Assembly (NCBI GenBank): GCA_045535095.1
Contig: JAZSKY010000016.1
Location: 1 to 40,288 of the forward strand
Direction of reading: 5' to 3'
Source of the DNA: SIG672 sp045535095
Lineage (GTDB): Bacteria; Bacillota; Clostridia; Oscillospirales; CAG-272
DNA: 40,288 nt
In this document: positions 33,643 through 40,288 of the stretch, in pieces
Numbering within the stretch: the first letter of the stretch is position 1
Layout: every line of letters begins with the position of its first letter
The notes under the pieces: generated by a model
Seen by the model: only the letters and a program-made list of their open reading frames with translations
Told to the model about the DNA's origin: nothing
Databases searched by the model: none
Program-made: the position numbers and the translations under genes

Positions 33643-33843
33643 ATGAGAAAAGAGAAAACGGAAAAAAACAAGAGATTTGAAAAAATCTTTCAGGAAAGTA
33701 ATTTCTCGGGAACGAACGAGATCTGGGTCGATAAAGAGACCGGTGTAAACTATCTCTATCACGCGGCAGGATACTCGGGCGGTCTTACTCCCCTTCTCGA
33801 CAGAGAGGGCAAGCCGATAGTTTCCCCGATCATAAACAATTAA
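33643..33843 (+). CDS. Small DUF6440-like protein
   Basis: A 66-residue protein starting 16 nt after the nuclease stop, so probably cotranscribed. The charged N-terminus (RKEKTEKNKRFEKIF) leads to a pattern seen in many small Firmicutes proteins: EIWVDKETGVNYLYHAAGYSG split with GGLTPLLDREGKPIVS at the C-terminus, which I recognise as the DUF6440 type. No signal peptide or membrane helix is visible, so it is expected in the cytoplasm. The family has no known function. A terminator follows directly. Confidence 0.75.
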   Translation: MRKEKTEKNKRFEKIFQESNFSGTNEIWVDKETGVNYLYHAAGYSGGLTPLLDREGKPIVSPIINN

Positions 33844-33879
33844 AAAGAGAGGAGCGAAATGCTCCTCTCTTTATTTTTT
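33844..33879. terminator. Bidirectional terminator between DUF6440 gene and PepSY gene
   Basis: AAAGAGAGGAGC/GCTCCTCTCTTT with a 5-nt loop and a T-run on the right, beginning at the stop of the plus-strand gene. Confidence 0.88.
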
Positions 33880-33885
33880 CAAGGT

Positions 33886-34500
33886 TTAGTCGTCAAAGTC
33901 TATATCGCGCTCGACTATCTTGCCGTCGCTTATTCTGATCTTGTATTCGTACTCGGTGTAGCCCTCGTCAAATTCGATCTCATATACCCATACTCCGTCG
34001 TCGCGGTCCTTCTCTGCCTTGAGGCGCTGTACGCTGTCAGCATCGAGTCCTGCATCAGCAAGAGCTATGGCGATCGCGTCGTCCTTGGTGATCTCTACGG
34101 GATCAGCGGGTGCAGGATCTGCTGGCGTAGGATCAGCGGGTGCAGGATCAGCGGGTGCGGGATCGGACGGCTTTTTACCGTCTCTATCGTCATTTTCAAC
34201 CTTTTGACGAACTATCTCGCCGCTGTTTGCGTCGATATCGAAATCGTATTCAACACGTCCGTGGTCGAACTCGACCTCCCAGACCTCGCGTCCGTTTTCG
34301 CGGTCAAGCTCGGTGCGGTCGAATCTTACGTCCTCCCTTGCGAGTCCTACGGCAGAGAGTGCGATATCCTCTGCTTCTTTATCGGTCAGTCGGGCTGCGT
34401 TTACTCCGAGTGCGTTCGGCACGAGAGTAATCGACAAAACCACAGTTACTACTACTATAAGGCTAACAATCAACAAAGCGGCGTATTTTTTCTTAAACAT
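33886..34500 (-). CDS. Membrane-anchored protein with two PepSY domains
   Basis: A 204-residue protein: an N-terminal membrane anchor (about 7-29), a first PepSY domain (about 37-97, LTDKEAEDIALSAVGL to VEYDFDIDANSGEIV), a proline/alanine linker of PADPA units, and a second PepSY domain (about 135-204, ITKDDAIAIALADAGL to YEYKIRISDGKIV). PepSY domains occur in protease-inhibitory and membrane-stress proteins; the exact role is open. The linker is a 15-nt tandem repeat of about four copies at 34100-34166. SD AAGGAGAA precedes the ATG. No separate promoter was found in the short gap after the rubrerythrin terminator, so it may rely on read-through. Confidence 0.85.
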   Translation of the reverse strand: MFKKKYAALLIVSLIVVVTVVLSITLVPNALGVNAARLTDKEAEDIALSAVGLAREDVRFDRTELDRENGREVWEVEFDHGRVEYDFDIDANSGEIVRQKVENDDRDGKKPSDPAPADPAPADPTPADPAPADPVEITKDDAIAIALADAGLDADSVQRLKAEKDRDDGVWVYEIEFDEGYTEYEYKIRISDGKIVERDIDFDD

Positions 34501-34543
34501 GATGAAATTCTCCTTTCTTTTACGTCGGGTTTTGACTGTGTAT

Positions 34544-34577
34544 AAAAACGGCAGAGGACGTTATTTTTCCTCTGCCG
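34544..34577 (-). terminator. Terminator of the perR-rubrerythrin operon
   Basis: CGGCAGAGG (34549-34557) pairs with CCTCTGCCG (34569-34577); read on the minus strand the stem ends in TTTTTATA. Confidence 0.85.
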
Positions 34578-34659
34578 TAGTTTGTTTAGTTTTTAACATC
34601 CGGCAGGGCGAAAATCGTTTTTGGGCGATGTCGGGTGTATTTGATTGTTCTTTTTCGGC

Positions 34660-35247
34660 TTATTTGAAGTATCTGTTGAGAAGTCCTTCAAGTGCCTTGC
34701 CGTGACGAGCCTCGTCACGAGCCATTTCGTGAACGGTGTCGTGGATAGCGTCAAGTCCGTTCTTCTTTGCGCAGGATGCGAGGTCAAATTTACCTGCGGT
34801 TGCGCCATATTCGCAGTCAACTCTCCATGCGAGGTTGTCCTTGGTGGTAGCCTTCATATTGGGCTCGAGGTCCTCACCGAGAAGCTCTGCAAACTTTGCA
34901 GCGTGCTCTGCTTCTTCCCATGCTGCCTTCTCCCAGTAGAGACCGATCTCGGGGTAGCCCTCTCTGTGTGCAATTCTTGCCATGCAGAGATACATACCTA
35001 CCTCGGAGCACTCTCCGTTGAAGTTAGCCATGAGCTGCTCGAATATGTACTTCTTATCCTCTTCGCTGATATCGGGGTTGTTCTTTACGGTCTTTGCGTA
35101 GATGCCGTACTCGTGCTCTGCCGCAAGGGGAGCGTCTGCCTGCATCTCCTTGAACTTTTCAGCAGGAACCTTACATACGGGGCATCTTTCGGGAGCTGCT
35201 TCTCCCTCGTGAACGTAACCGCAAACCGAGCATACAAACTTTTTCAT
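34660..35247 (-). CDS. Rubrerythrin with N-terminal rubredoxin domain (reverse rubrerythrin)
   Basis: A 195-residue peroxide-reducing enzyme of anaerobes. The rubredoxin-type iron site comes first: Cys6, Cys9 (FVCSVCG), Cys22, Cys25 (RCPVCK). The four-helix di-iron domain follows with glutamate/histidine ligands in NFNGECSEVGMYLCMARIAHREG, EKAAWEEAEHAAKF and HEMARDEARHGKALEGL. Placing rubredoxin at the N-terminus marks the reverse type known from Clostridium, which reduces hydrogen peroxide with electrons from NADH-linked carriers. It lies 36 nt after perR on the same strand and shares its promoter and a terminator, so peroxide should induce it. SD AAGGAGA precedes the ATG. Confidence 0.93.
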   Translation of the reverse strand: MKKFVCSVCGYVHEGEAAPERCPVCKVPAEKFKEMQADAPLAAEHEYGIYAKTVKNNPDISEEDKKYIFEQLMANFNGECSEVGMYLCMARIAHREGYPEIGLYWEKAAWEEAEHAAKFAELLGEDLEPNMKATTKDNLAWRVDCEYGATAGKFDLASCAKKNGLDAIHDTVHEMARDEARHGKALEGLLNRYFK

Positions 35248-35283
35248 AATCTTTTTTCTCCTTGAAATAAATATTTTTTTGTT

Positions 35284-35658
35284 TTATATTTTTGCATTTC
35301 TACAATTTTTACATCTTCCGTAATAGACTATCTTCTGCGAATCGACGGAAAAGCCTGCGTCTATTACCTCTCTTGAAACCTCGCCGCTGAGTGGAAAATC
35401 GTAGATCTCCTTACACGATCCGCAAACGAAGTGGGCGTGATTTTGAACGAAGCCGTCGTAGTACACGCATTTGTCAGAGGTCTCGACCGAGATTATCTCG
35501 CCGTCCTCAAGCAGATGCCCGAGATTTCGATAGACAGTTCCGAGGCTGATGTTCGGCAGCTTTTCGCGGACCGCATCGTAAACCTGAACTGCGCTGTAAT
35601 GATGCCGTCTCGATCTTAAAAAGGTGAGTATTTCCCTTTTCTGTACGGTATCTCTCAT
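35284..35658 (-). CDS. perR: PerR-type peroxide-sensing Fur-family repressor
   Basis: A 124-residue Fur-family repressor. The winged helix (about 1-65) contains the recognition region SLGTVYRNLGHLLEDGEI. The structural zinc site has two CxxC pairs, Cys79/Cys82 and Cys116/Cys119. Aligning with Bacillus PerR, all five regulatory metal ligands can be placed: His20, Asp68, His74, His76 and Asp87. The Asp at the last position favours peroxide sensing over iron sensing. It begins the perR-rubrerythrin operon; a perfect 6-1-6 dyad lies between its -10 and its SD (AAGGAGG). The N-terminus is shorter than in Bacillus. Confidence 0.88.
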   Translation of the reverse strand: MRDTVQKREILTFLRSRRHHYSAVQVYDAVREKLPNISLGTVYRNLGHLLEDGEIISVETSDKCVYYDGFVQNHAHFVCGSCKEIYDFPLSGEVSREVIDAGFSVDSQKIVYYGRCKNCRNAKI

Positions 35659-35678
35659 ATCGTTTCGACCTCCTTAAT

Positions 35679-35691
35679 AGTAATGATTACT
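35679..35691. promoter_or_regulatory. Probable PerR operator
   Basis: AGTAAT-G-ATTACT is a perfect dyad placed about 12-25 nt downstream of the perR -10. It is close to the Per/Fur-box style of A/T-rich 7-1-7 dyads and fits autoregulation. Confidence 0.65.
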
Positions 35692-35703
35692 GTTACTGTC
35701 TTT

Positions 35704-35732
35704 ATTATACACATCGGACAGCAGTTTGTCAA
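35704..35732 (-). promoter_or_regulatory. Promoter of perR-rubrerythrin
   Basis: On the minus strand TTGACA (35727-35732) and TATAAT (35704-35709) with 17-nt spacing. Confidence 0.88.
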
Positions 35733-35831
35733 TAGGTTTTTGAAAAAAATTTCAATTTTTTTGAAAAAAATTTCGCGGTCTGACAAAAGTGCGATTTTCT
35801 TCCATATTATAATATATAAAGCCTGCAAAAC

Positions 35832-35860
35832 TTGACATTTTTCGCAAGTAGTGATATACT
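35832..35860 (+). promoter_or_regulatory. Promoter of the 5'-nucleotidase lipoprotein
   Basis: TTGACA (35832-35837) and TATACT (35855-35860) with 17-nt spacing. Upstream, two direct copies of TTGAAAAAAATTTC (from about 35741 and 35761) may act as an A/T-rich UP element. Confidence 0.8.
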
Positions 35861-35895
35861 GATATTTACAGGTAAATACTCAAAGGAGGAAAAAT

Positions 35896-38385
35896 ATGAA
35901 AAAGCTTTTAGCTCTTCTACTGGTTTTGGCGCTCGCTTTCAGTATAATTGCGTGCAGCGAAACGGCCGAGGACTCTTCTCTTCCCGACCAAAACGGTGCT
36001 ACCGAGGACGCAGGCGGCGACACCACGACCGACAGCTCTGGAGATGACAATATAGATGACGGCGAAGGTAACGATAGTACCAATGACGGCGAAGGTGACG
36101 ATAGCACCGACGGAGGCGAAGGTGACGATAGCACCGACGAAGGCGAAGGTAACGATAGTACCGATAACGGCGAAGGTGACGGTAGCACCGACGACGGCGA
36201 AGGTGACGGTAGCACCGACGAGGGCGAGGGTGACGGCAACACCGACGAGGACACCGCGTGCCAGTCACACAAGGACGCAGACAACAATGAAAAATGTGAC
36301 GTTTGCAACGAATCTGTTGTAATTATCCTTGATTTCTACACGATAAACGATCTTCACGGCAAGCTTCTCGACAACGAAAAGCAACCCGGTGTTGACGAGC
36401 TTACGACCTACTTAATGAACGCTTGGAGATATGACGATTACTCGATAGTTATTGCAAACGGCGATATGTGGCAGGGCACGTCAGAGTCCAACCTCACTCA
36501 CGGAAAGATCATAACCGAGTGGCTCAACTACGTCGGCGCGGTCTCGATGACTCTCGGCAATCACGAGTTTGACTGGGTGGTCGATTACATCTACGAAAAC
36601 GCAGAAATAGCAAACTTCCCTATCCTTGCGATAAATATTTACGACAAGACTACAAATCAGCGAGTCGATTTCGCATCTCCCTCGGTAATAGTCGAGCGCG
36701 GCGGTGCGAAGATAGGAATTATCGGCGCGATCGGTGACTGCCACTCGTCGATAAGTCAGGACAAGGTGGCAAACCTTGAATTCAAGGTCGGAAAAGAGCT
36801 TGCAGAGCTTGTAAAAGCAGAGTCGGACAGACTCCGCGCTCTCGGCTGTGACTTTATCGTATTCTCGGTTCACGACGGAGTTGCAAAGTACGGCGAAAGC
36901 ACGATATACGACTCGGAAATGTCGCACTACTACGATATTGCCCTGTCTAGCGGCTACATCGACCTCGTTTTTGAGTCGCACACCCATTACGAGTACGTTA
37001 TGCGCGACTCGAAGGGCGTTTATCACATTCAGGCGGGCGGCGACAACAGAGCGATCTCGCACGTTGAGATCAAGCTGAATTTCGCAAACGACAAGTCGGA
37101 GATACGCATTGCAGAGACGGTCGGATCGTTCACGTACGACGACTATGCGTCCGACAGTATCGTTGATCTGCTTACTAAAAAGTACGAAAGCGACATCGCG
37201 AAGGGCAACGAAAAGCTCGGAAACATTCCGTCAAACGTTGACGGCGACACTCTGAGACAGGTCTCGATGAACCTCTATCTCGAAAAGGGACTTGAAAAGT
37301 GGGGCTCGAAATATAGTATCGTGCTCAGCGGCGGATACGTCAGCGTAAGATCGCCCGGCATTCTCTATGCAGGAGATGTGCTTTACGAGGACATTTACAC
37401 ACTCTTTCCCTTTGACAACGGACTTTATCTTTGCTCTATTTCGGGTAAAAATCTGAAGCAGAAATTCATAAACTCCTCAAACGAGAATTATTTTATCTGT
37501 ATGAGCGACTACGGAAAGTCGATCACGATAAACGATAACGCAACCTACTACATCATATCGGACGCATATTCGGTGTTCTACGCGCCGAACAAGCTCACGA
37601 TAATCGAGGAGTACGGCGAGGAGCTATACGCACGTGATATGCTCGCAGAGTACGTTAAAAACGGAGGCTTTGGCGAGGCAAGTACCCCGAGCGGAGGAAC
37701 GAATTTCACCTCTATCCCCGAGATAATTGCCAAGGCGGACTCACTTGGCGCAAACGTTGAAAGCTCTGAAAGCTACTGGGTTATCGGAACGATAATCGAC
37801 GATCCGAACGCAACCTACGGCAACTGCACGATAATGGACGCGGGCGGCAACACCATCTATCTGTACGGGCTTTACTCGTCTGACGGAACGAGATATGACG
37901 GACTTGCAAACAAGCCGAAAAAGGGAGACACGATAATCGTCTGCGGAAAGGCTATGCTTTACGTCAATGCAAACGATCCGAGCGACAGAAAGTACGAGCT
38001 TAAGGGCTGTGTTGTAAGCGTTGCGATAAACACGAGCGATATTTCGGACGTCCTTGCGATAGGAAACGCGCTCTCCGACAACGCGTCCACCACCGACGCC
38101 TACTGCGTTTTCGGAAAGGTCAAGGACGCTCCGCACGAAATGTACGGAAATATGACGGTAGTCGATGCAAACGGCGACGAGATCTACGTTTACGGCGCTT
38201 ACGATTCAAACGGAAATATCCGTTACGATTCTCTTTCGGAAAAGCCGAAAAAGGGTGACACGGTAGTCATTTTCGGATACGTCAAGAAGTACGTAAAGGA
38301 CGGTGCGGCGCCTCTTATCGAGATCGAGCGCGGAATGATACTTCTCGTTTACAAGGCGGACAGCGGACTGGTTTATTATCTGTAA
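35896..38385 (+). CDS. 5'-nucleotidase/UshA-like metallophosphatase lipoprotein
   Basis: An 829-residue lipoprotein (SIIAC, Cys20). Residues 50-118 are an acidic eight-residue repeat (GEGDDSTD-like), followed by a small Cys/His motif CQSHKDADNNEKCDVCNE common in gut Clostridia surface proteins. The calcineurin-like metallophosphatase domain runs from about 145 to 400: NDLHG (151-155), GD (189-190), GNHEFDW (221-227), SVHDG near 326 and SHTH (361-364), giving the two-metal site. A 5'-nucleotidase C-terminal domain (about 420-610) contains LSGGYVSVRSPG and the FPFDNGL loop. Two similar C-terminal domains (about 645-735 and 745-829), both with a YG-containing strand, KPKKGDT and a later YV, look OB-like. 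It probably dephosphorylates external nucleotides. Upstream is a consensus promoter and AGGAGG. Confidence 0.87.
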   Translation: MKKLLALLLVLALAFSIIACSETAEDSSLPDQNGATEDAGGDTTTDSSGDDNIDDGEGNDSTNDGEGDDSTDGGEGDDSTDEGEGNDSTDNGEGDGSTDDGEGDGSTDEGEGDGNTDEDTACQSHKDADNNEKCDVCNESVVIILDFYTINDLHGKLLDNEKQPGVDELTTYLMNAWRYDDYSIVIANGDMWQGTSESNLTHGKIITEWLNYVGAVSMTLGNHEFDWVVDYIYENAEIANFPILAINIYDKTTNQRVDFASPSVIVERGGAKIGIIGAIGDCHSSISQDKVANLEFKVGKELAELVKAESDRLRALGCDFIVFSVHDGVAKYGESTIYDSEMSHYYDIALSSGYIDLVFESHTHYEYVMRDSKGVYHIQAGGDNRAISHVEIKLNFANDKSEIRIAETVGSFTYDDYASDSIVDLLTKKYESDIAKGNEKLGNIPSNVDGDTLRQVSMNLYLEKGLEKWGSKYSIVLSGGYVSVRSPGILYAGDVLYEDIYTLFPFDNGLYLCSISGKNLKQKFINSSNENYFICMSDYGKSITINDNATYYIISDAYSVFYAPNKLTIIEEYGEELYARDMLAEYVKNGGFGEASTPSGGTNFTSIPEIIAKADSLGANVESSESYWVIGTIIDDPNATYGNCTIMDAGGNTIYLYGLYSSDGTRYDGLANKPKKGDTIIVCGKAMLYVNANDPSDRKYELKGCVVSVAINTSDISDVLAIGNALSDNASTTDAYCVFGKVKDAPHEMYGNMTVVDANGDEIYVYGAYDSNGNIRYDSLSEKPKKGDTVVIFGYVKKYVKDGAAPLIEIERGMILLVYKADSGLVYYL
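36059..36250 (+). repeat. 24-nt tandem repeat coding acidic linker
   Basis: About eight 24-nt units of the form GGCGAAGGTGACGATAGCAC plus four bases encode the GEGDDSTD series. The array is in frame, between the lipid anchor and the catalytic domain. Confidence 0.9.
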
Positions 38386-38396
38386 AATTAAATAAT

Positions 38397-38431
38397 AAAA
38401 GCTATGAGATAATGTTTCTCATAGCTTTTGT
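38397..38431. terminator. Terminator after the 5'-nucleotidase gene
   Basis: AAAAGCTATGAGA pairs with TCTCATAGCTTTT around a short loop, 11 nt after the stop. The same stem recurs at 38731-38766. Confidence 0.88.
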
Positions 38432-38490
38432 GTTTATATGATAAAAATGAGCTTGTGCGAACACACGAAAACGTTTTTGTTATTCTTTTC

Positions 38491-38620
38491 GTTCATTTCT
38501 GTGCCGACAGAAACGAACCAAAGAGCGGCTGTTAGGGAGGGAGAAATTTCTCCCTCCCTTCAGGAAACACCCTCCCTCTGATTCAATGTCAAACGTGCGC
38601 GTATGGCGTGCGCACGTTTG
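38491..38620. repeat. Palindrome-rich non-coding spacer
   Basis: The 300-nt gap between the twin terminators holds three strong stems. One is 38491-38518 (GTTC, TTTCTGT against ACAGAAA, GAAC). The second is a 26-bp perfect palindrome at 38534-38559 built on GGGAGGGAGAAA and its complement. The third is a 12-bp stem 38589-38600/38610-38621 (TCAAACGTGCGC). The remainder to 38730 is G/C-rich with weaker stems. It looks like the intergenic repeat elements of Clostridia; short ORFs across it look spurious. Confidence 0.7.
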
Positions 38621-38730
38621 AAGCGCCTCAAAAAAGATTCGGCGCAACGGTATTTCGCGGCGCAAGAGGAAAGTGCGCCGCGGTTGGTTCCTACGAATAT
38701 AGTTTCATTTTCCCCAAGATACATTAAAGT

Positions 38731-38766
38731 AAAAAAGCTATGAGAGGAAAATCTCATAGCTTTTTA
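38731..38766. terminator. Terminator of the XRE regulator gene (bidirectional)
   Basis: GCTATGAGA (38737-38745) pairs with TCTCATAGC (38752-38760), with an A-run before and a T-run after. It touches the stop codon of the minus-strand gene. Confidence 0.85.
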
Positions 38767-39015
38767 TTTTATTTCTTGTTCTAAGTTATTAAAAATATCG
38801 GTATTAAAGAAATCGGCAACAGAGATTCCAAGCCCGTCGCATATCTTTTTTATCGTTGATACCGTGGTAGTATTATTTCTTCCCGAAATTATATTATTAA
38901 GTGTTGATTGAGTGATACCGCTTATATTTGACAGCTTATTTACAGTAATATTATGTTCCTTGCAGAGTTCAAGAATTCTGCATCTGACCGCCTCGCCGAT
39001 ATTCAAACATATCAC
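38764..39015 (-). CDS. XRE-family helix-turn-helix repressor
   Basis: An 83-residue single-domain DNA-binding protein. The helix-turn-helix spans about residues 10-70, with the pattern VNKLSNISGITQSTLNNIISGRNNTTT broken at the turn, and LGISVADFF, typical of the Cro/CI fold of small chromosomal XRE regulators. No sensor domain is present. It is divergent from the lipoprotein gene at 39158, and three similar 18-bp dyads lie in the shared 142-nt region, so it probably represses both directions. SD AAAGGG lies before the ATG. The A/T-rich composition differs from the core genes. Ligand or inducing signal is unknown. Confidence 0.85.
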   Translation of the reverse strand: MICLNIGEAVRCRILELCKEHNITVNKLSNISGITQSTLNNIISGRNNTTTVSTIKKICDGLGISVADFFNTDIFNNLEQEIK

Positions 39016-39039
39016 CCTTTCTTTTCCTGATAACTTATT

Positions 39040-39129
39040 TTACCTCAGTAGAGTTAAAAATATTACCCCTTTAGGGTTGACATTTGACAAAATGTGTGCT
39101 ATAATCTACTTATAACTCTTTTGAGTTAA
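39040..39129. promoter_or_regulatory. Three copies of an 18-bp dyad operator
   Basis: Sites at 39040-39057 (TTACCTCAGTAGAGTTAA), 39063-39080 (TTACCCCTTTAGGGTTGA) and 39112-39129 (ATAACTCTTTTGAGTTAA) share the pattern NTAMCYCNNTWGRGTTRA with dyad symmetry. The middle site overlaps the -35 and the last lies just downstream of the -10 of the plus-strand promoter. The first is nearest the XRE gene. This is the layout of an autoregulated repressor. Confidence 0.72.
39077..39105 (+). promoter_or_regulatory. Promoter of the lipoprotein gene
   Basis: TTGACA (39077-39082) and TATAAT (39100-39105) with 17-nt spacing. A second TTGACA at 39084 is too close to the -10 to serve it. Confidence 0.88.
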
Positions 39130-39157
39130 TATTTTTTCAAAAAGGAAGGATAAATCA

Positions 39158-39838
39158 ATGAAAAAACTTTTGGCAATTATTTTGGCGGCGGTGATGATGC
39201 TGTCGATGGCGGCGTGCGGTTACATCACACCCAACACAAATCCGAACACAAACGCGAGTAATAATATAGGAAAGACGGACACACCCGCTGATGCGCCACA
39301 CACCAAACACGAAGGTAACGGAACCTGCACAGTATGCGGTATAAACTATTATGATGAGCTTGTATCCTACATCCAAAAGAAAGGTACACGTAACAGTGAC
39401 GGTAATTATGAGATAAGTAAAAAAGAGAATACTGCATACAGCCCGGATATTTACTATTTGGAATATTTGGATGATGAAAATAAAATTTCATTGCGAGTTG
39501 AAGTAGAATCCTATGATTACTACTATAATGGTTTCGAAATAATAATCGGGACACAAAGTGTAAAATATCATGAATATAACTGGAAACTCGCATACCCGAG
39601 ATCCGGAAAATTCTACTACGGAAGTGGACCGTTAGATGTTTCTTCTATTTCTCCAAACACAGAAATATATTTAGAGTTATCCTATTTCACTAATACTACC
39701 GATAGTGATAAAAGGTCTGCTCAAGGGCTTGCCGAAGAATGCTTATATACCCTTTTAAATGATATTTTAATACCAACCATAAACAAGCTCGGCCAAAACA
39801 TAACACCTGCAGATTTCGGATTTGAACGCTTCGAATAA
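39158..39838 (+). CDS. Small lipoprotein of unknown function, XRE-controlled
   Basis: A 226-residue lipoprotein (signal peptide ending MAAC, Cys20). After an Asn/Thr/Pro-rich linker comes a short Cys/His motif HTKHEGNGTCTVCG (48-61), similar in style to the CDVC motif of the 829-residue lipoprotein. The rest is unrecognised: a Tyr/Asp/Glu-rich region (YLEYLDDENKISLRVEVESY) that suggests beta strands and a C-terminal helical segment. I cannot assign a family. SD AAAGGAAGGA precedes the ATG. The next gene starts 12 nt downstream. The second half is richer in A/T than the first, hinting at a mosaic history. Its divergent repressor and three operators imply tight control. Confidence 0.8.
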   Translation: MKKLLAIILAAVMMLSMAACGYITPNTNPNTNASNNIGKTDTPADAPHTKHEGNGTCTVCGINYYDELVSYIQKKGTRNSDGNYEISKKENTAYSPDIYYLEYLDDENKISLRVEVESYDYYYNGFEIIIGTQSVKYHEYNWKLAYPRSGKFYYGSGPLDVSSISPNTEIYLELSYFTNTTDSDKRSAQGLAEECLYTLLNDILIPTINKLGQNITPADFGFERFE

Positions 39839-39849
39839 GGATAGTATCC

Positions 39850-40251
39850 ATGTCAATTTATAGAAATTTGAGATCAGCATACCCACTCATATATCAAATT
39901 AAGCAAGAATATTACTATATCGGTTACGGACTTTTTCGTAAATGTACCAAAGAAGAAATTAAAAATTACATCGAATACCGCGAAGAATTTGATAAGATTA
40001 TAGCTTTGCCGAATTTGACGAAGAAGGATGTTTGTAAACTTGTTGCTCACTACGATATAATCTTTATCGCAAGCGAGAACGAAAACGCATTAAGCGAAAA
40101 AGAGATGCGTGATGAGTTTGATAATTTTTTCGATAGATTAAATGAAGATCAATTGAAAAGTTTATCAAAGCAACATTCAAACTATATAAAAACTATGGAC
40201 TGCAAGGACGAGGCATTTTATAGACTTAATAAAAAGGAAAGATATTTATAA
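39850..40251 (+). CDS. Hypothetical protein, second gene of the XRE-controlled unit
   Basis: A 133-residue protein with no recognised domain, signal peptide or membrane helix, so probably cytoplasmic. It is charged, Tyr- and Lys/Glu-rich, and looks mostly helical (KEEIKNYIEYREEFDKIIAL, then LSEKEMRDEFDNFFDRLNED). SD AAGGAT lies about 10 nt before the ATG, only 12 nt after the lipoprotein stop, so the two are probably cotranscribed. Codons are A/T-rich compared with the core genes. Function unknown. Confidence 0.7.
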   Translation: MSIYRNLRSAYPLIYQIKQEYYYIGYGLFRKCTKEEIKNYIEYREEFDKIIALPNLTKKDVCKLVAHYDIIFIASENENALSEKEMRDEFDNFFDRLNEDQLKSLSKQHSNYIKTMDCKDEAFYRLNKKERYL

Positions 40252-40254
40252 TTC

Positions 40255-40274
40255 GGCAGGGGCAAGCCCCTGCC
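40255..40274. repeat. Short G/C-rich hairpin, REP-like
   Basis: GGCAGGGGC (40255-40263) and GCCCCTGCC (40266-40274) form a perfect 9-bp stem directly after the last gene, followed by CTAC. It is cut off near the window edge. Elements of this style are scattered between genes in gut Clostridia; without a T-run it is not a clear terminator. Confidence 0.55.
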
Positions 40275-40288
40275 CTACATGAGATAAA

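Noticed and set aside
38480..38757. Two overlapping short minus-strand frames in the palindrome spacer
   Set aside because: They run across perfect palindromes, lack Shine-Dalgarno sites and have compositions typical of spurious calls over intergenic repeats.

Overview
The window looks like a chromosome segment of an anaerobic, spore-forming Firmicute of the class Clostridia, probably an uncultured gut or rumen member. This rests on SpoVT, a type II pantothenate kinase, an SMC/FtsY/PlsX/RNase III gene order typical of Firmicutes, TrmFO, a PerR plus rubredoxin-rubrerythrin pair, several lipoproteins with Clostridia-style signal peptides, and G-rich Shine-Dalgarno sites before almost every gene. 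No rRNA, tRNA, CRISPR array, transposase or integrase was seen.

Left part (1-5.4 kb): an AT-rich alpha/beta hydrolase broken by one in-frame TGA, spoVT behind a very strong hairpin that contains its ribosome binding site, a two-gene unit (SASA-type esterase lipoprotein, then coaW), and a striking mosaic. The mosaic is the start of a family 2 glycosidase, then an inverted internal piece of xylose isomerase, then the end of an AraC regulator. All three are incomplete.

Core (5.4-26.6 kb): housekeeping genes on the plus strand. infC-rpmI-rplT sits behind a consensus promoter and an attenuator-like leader, and infC appears to start at AUC. Next come a SpoU-family methyltransferase, dprA, topA, trmFO, plsX, rnc, a radical SAM gene, smc, ftsY, rdgB, yhbY, nadD, yqeK, rsfS, leuS and rpsU. 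Many of these overlap or lie within 30 bases of each other. They cover translation, chromosome handling, lipid synthesis and NAD synthesis. purC converges on rpsU across a 0.5-kb spacer packed with hairpins.

Right part (26.8-38.4 kb): secreted or surface proteins mixed with stress genes. There are two tandem SGNH-hydrolase lipoproteins (the second has lost its catalytic serine), a pyrophosphatase, a 959-residue membrane-anchored surface endonuclease with repeat domains, a small DUF6440-like protein, a double-PepSY protein, a perR-rubrerythrin operon with an autoregulatory site, and an 829-residue 5'-nucleotidase-like lipoprotein. The surface nuclease and nucleotidase could together break down external nucleic acid to nucleosides and phosphate.

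Right end (38.4-40.3 kb): a second hairpin-rich spacer between twin terminators, then an accessory module. It has a small XRE repressor divergent from a lipoprotein gene and an unrecognised small gene, with three copies of an 18-bp dyad operator in the shared promoter region. This module and the gene mosaic are the least conventional parts of the window.
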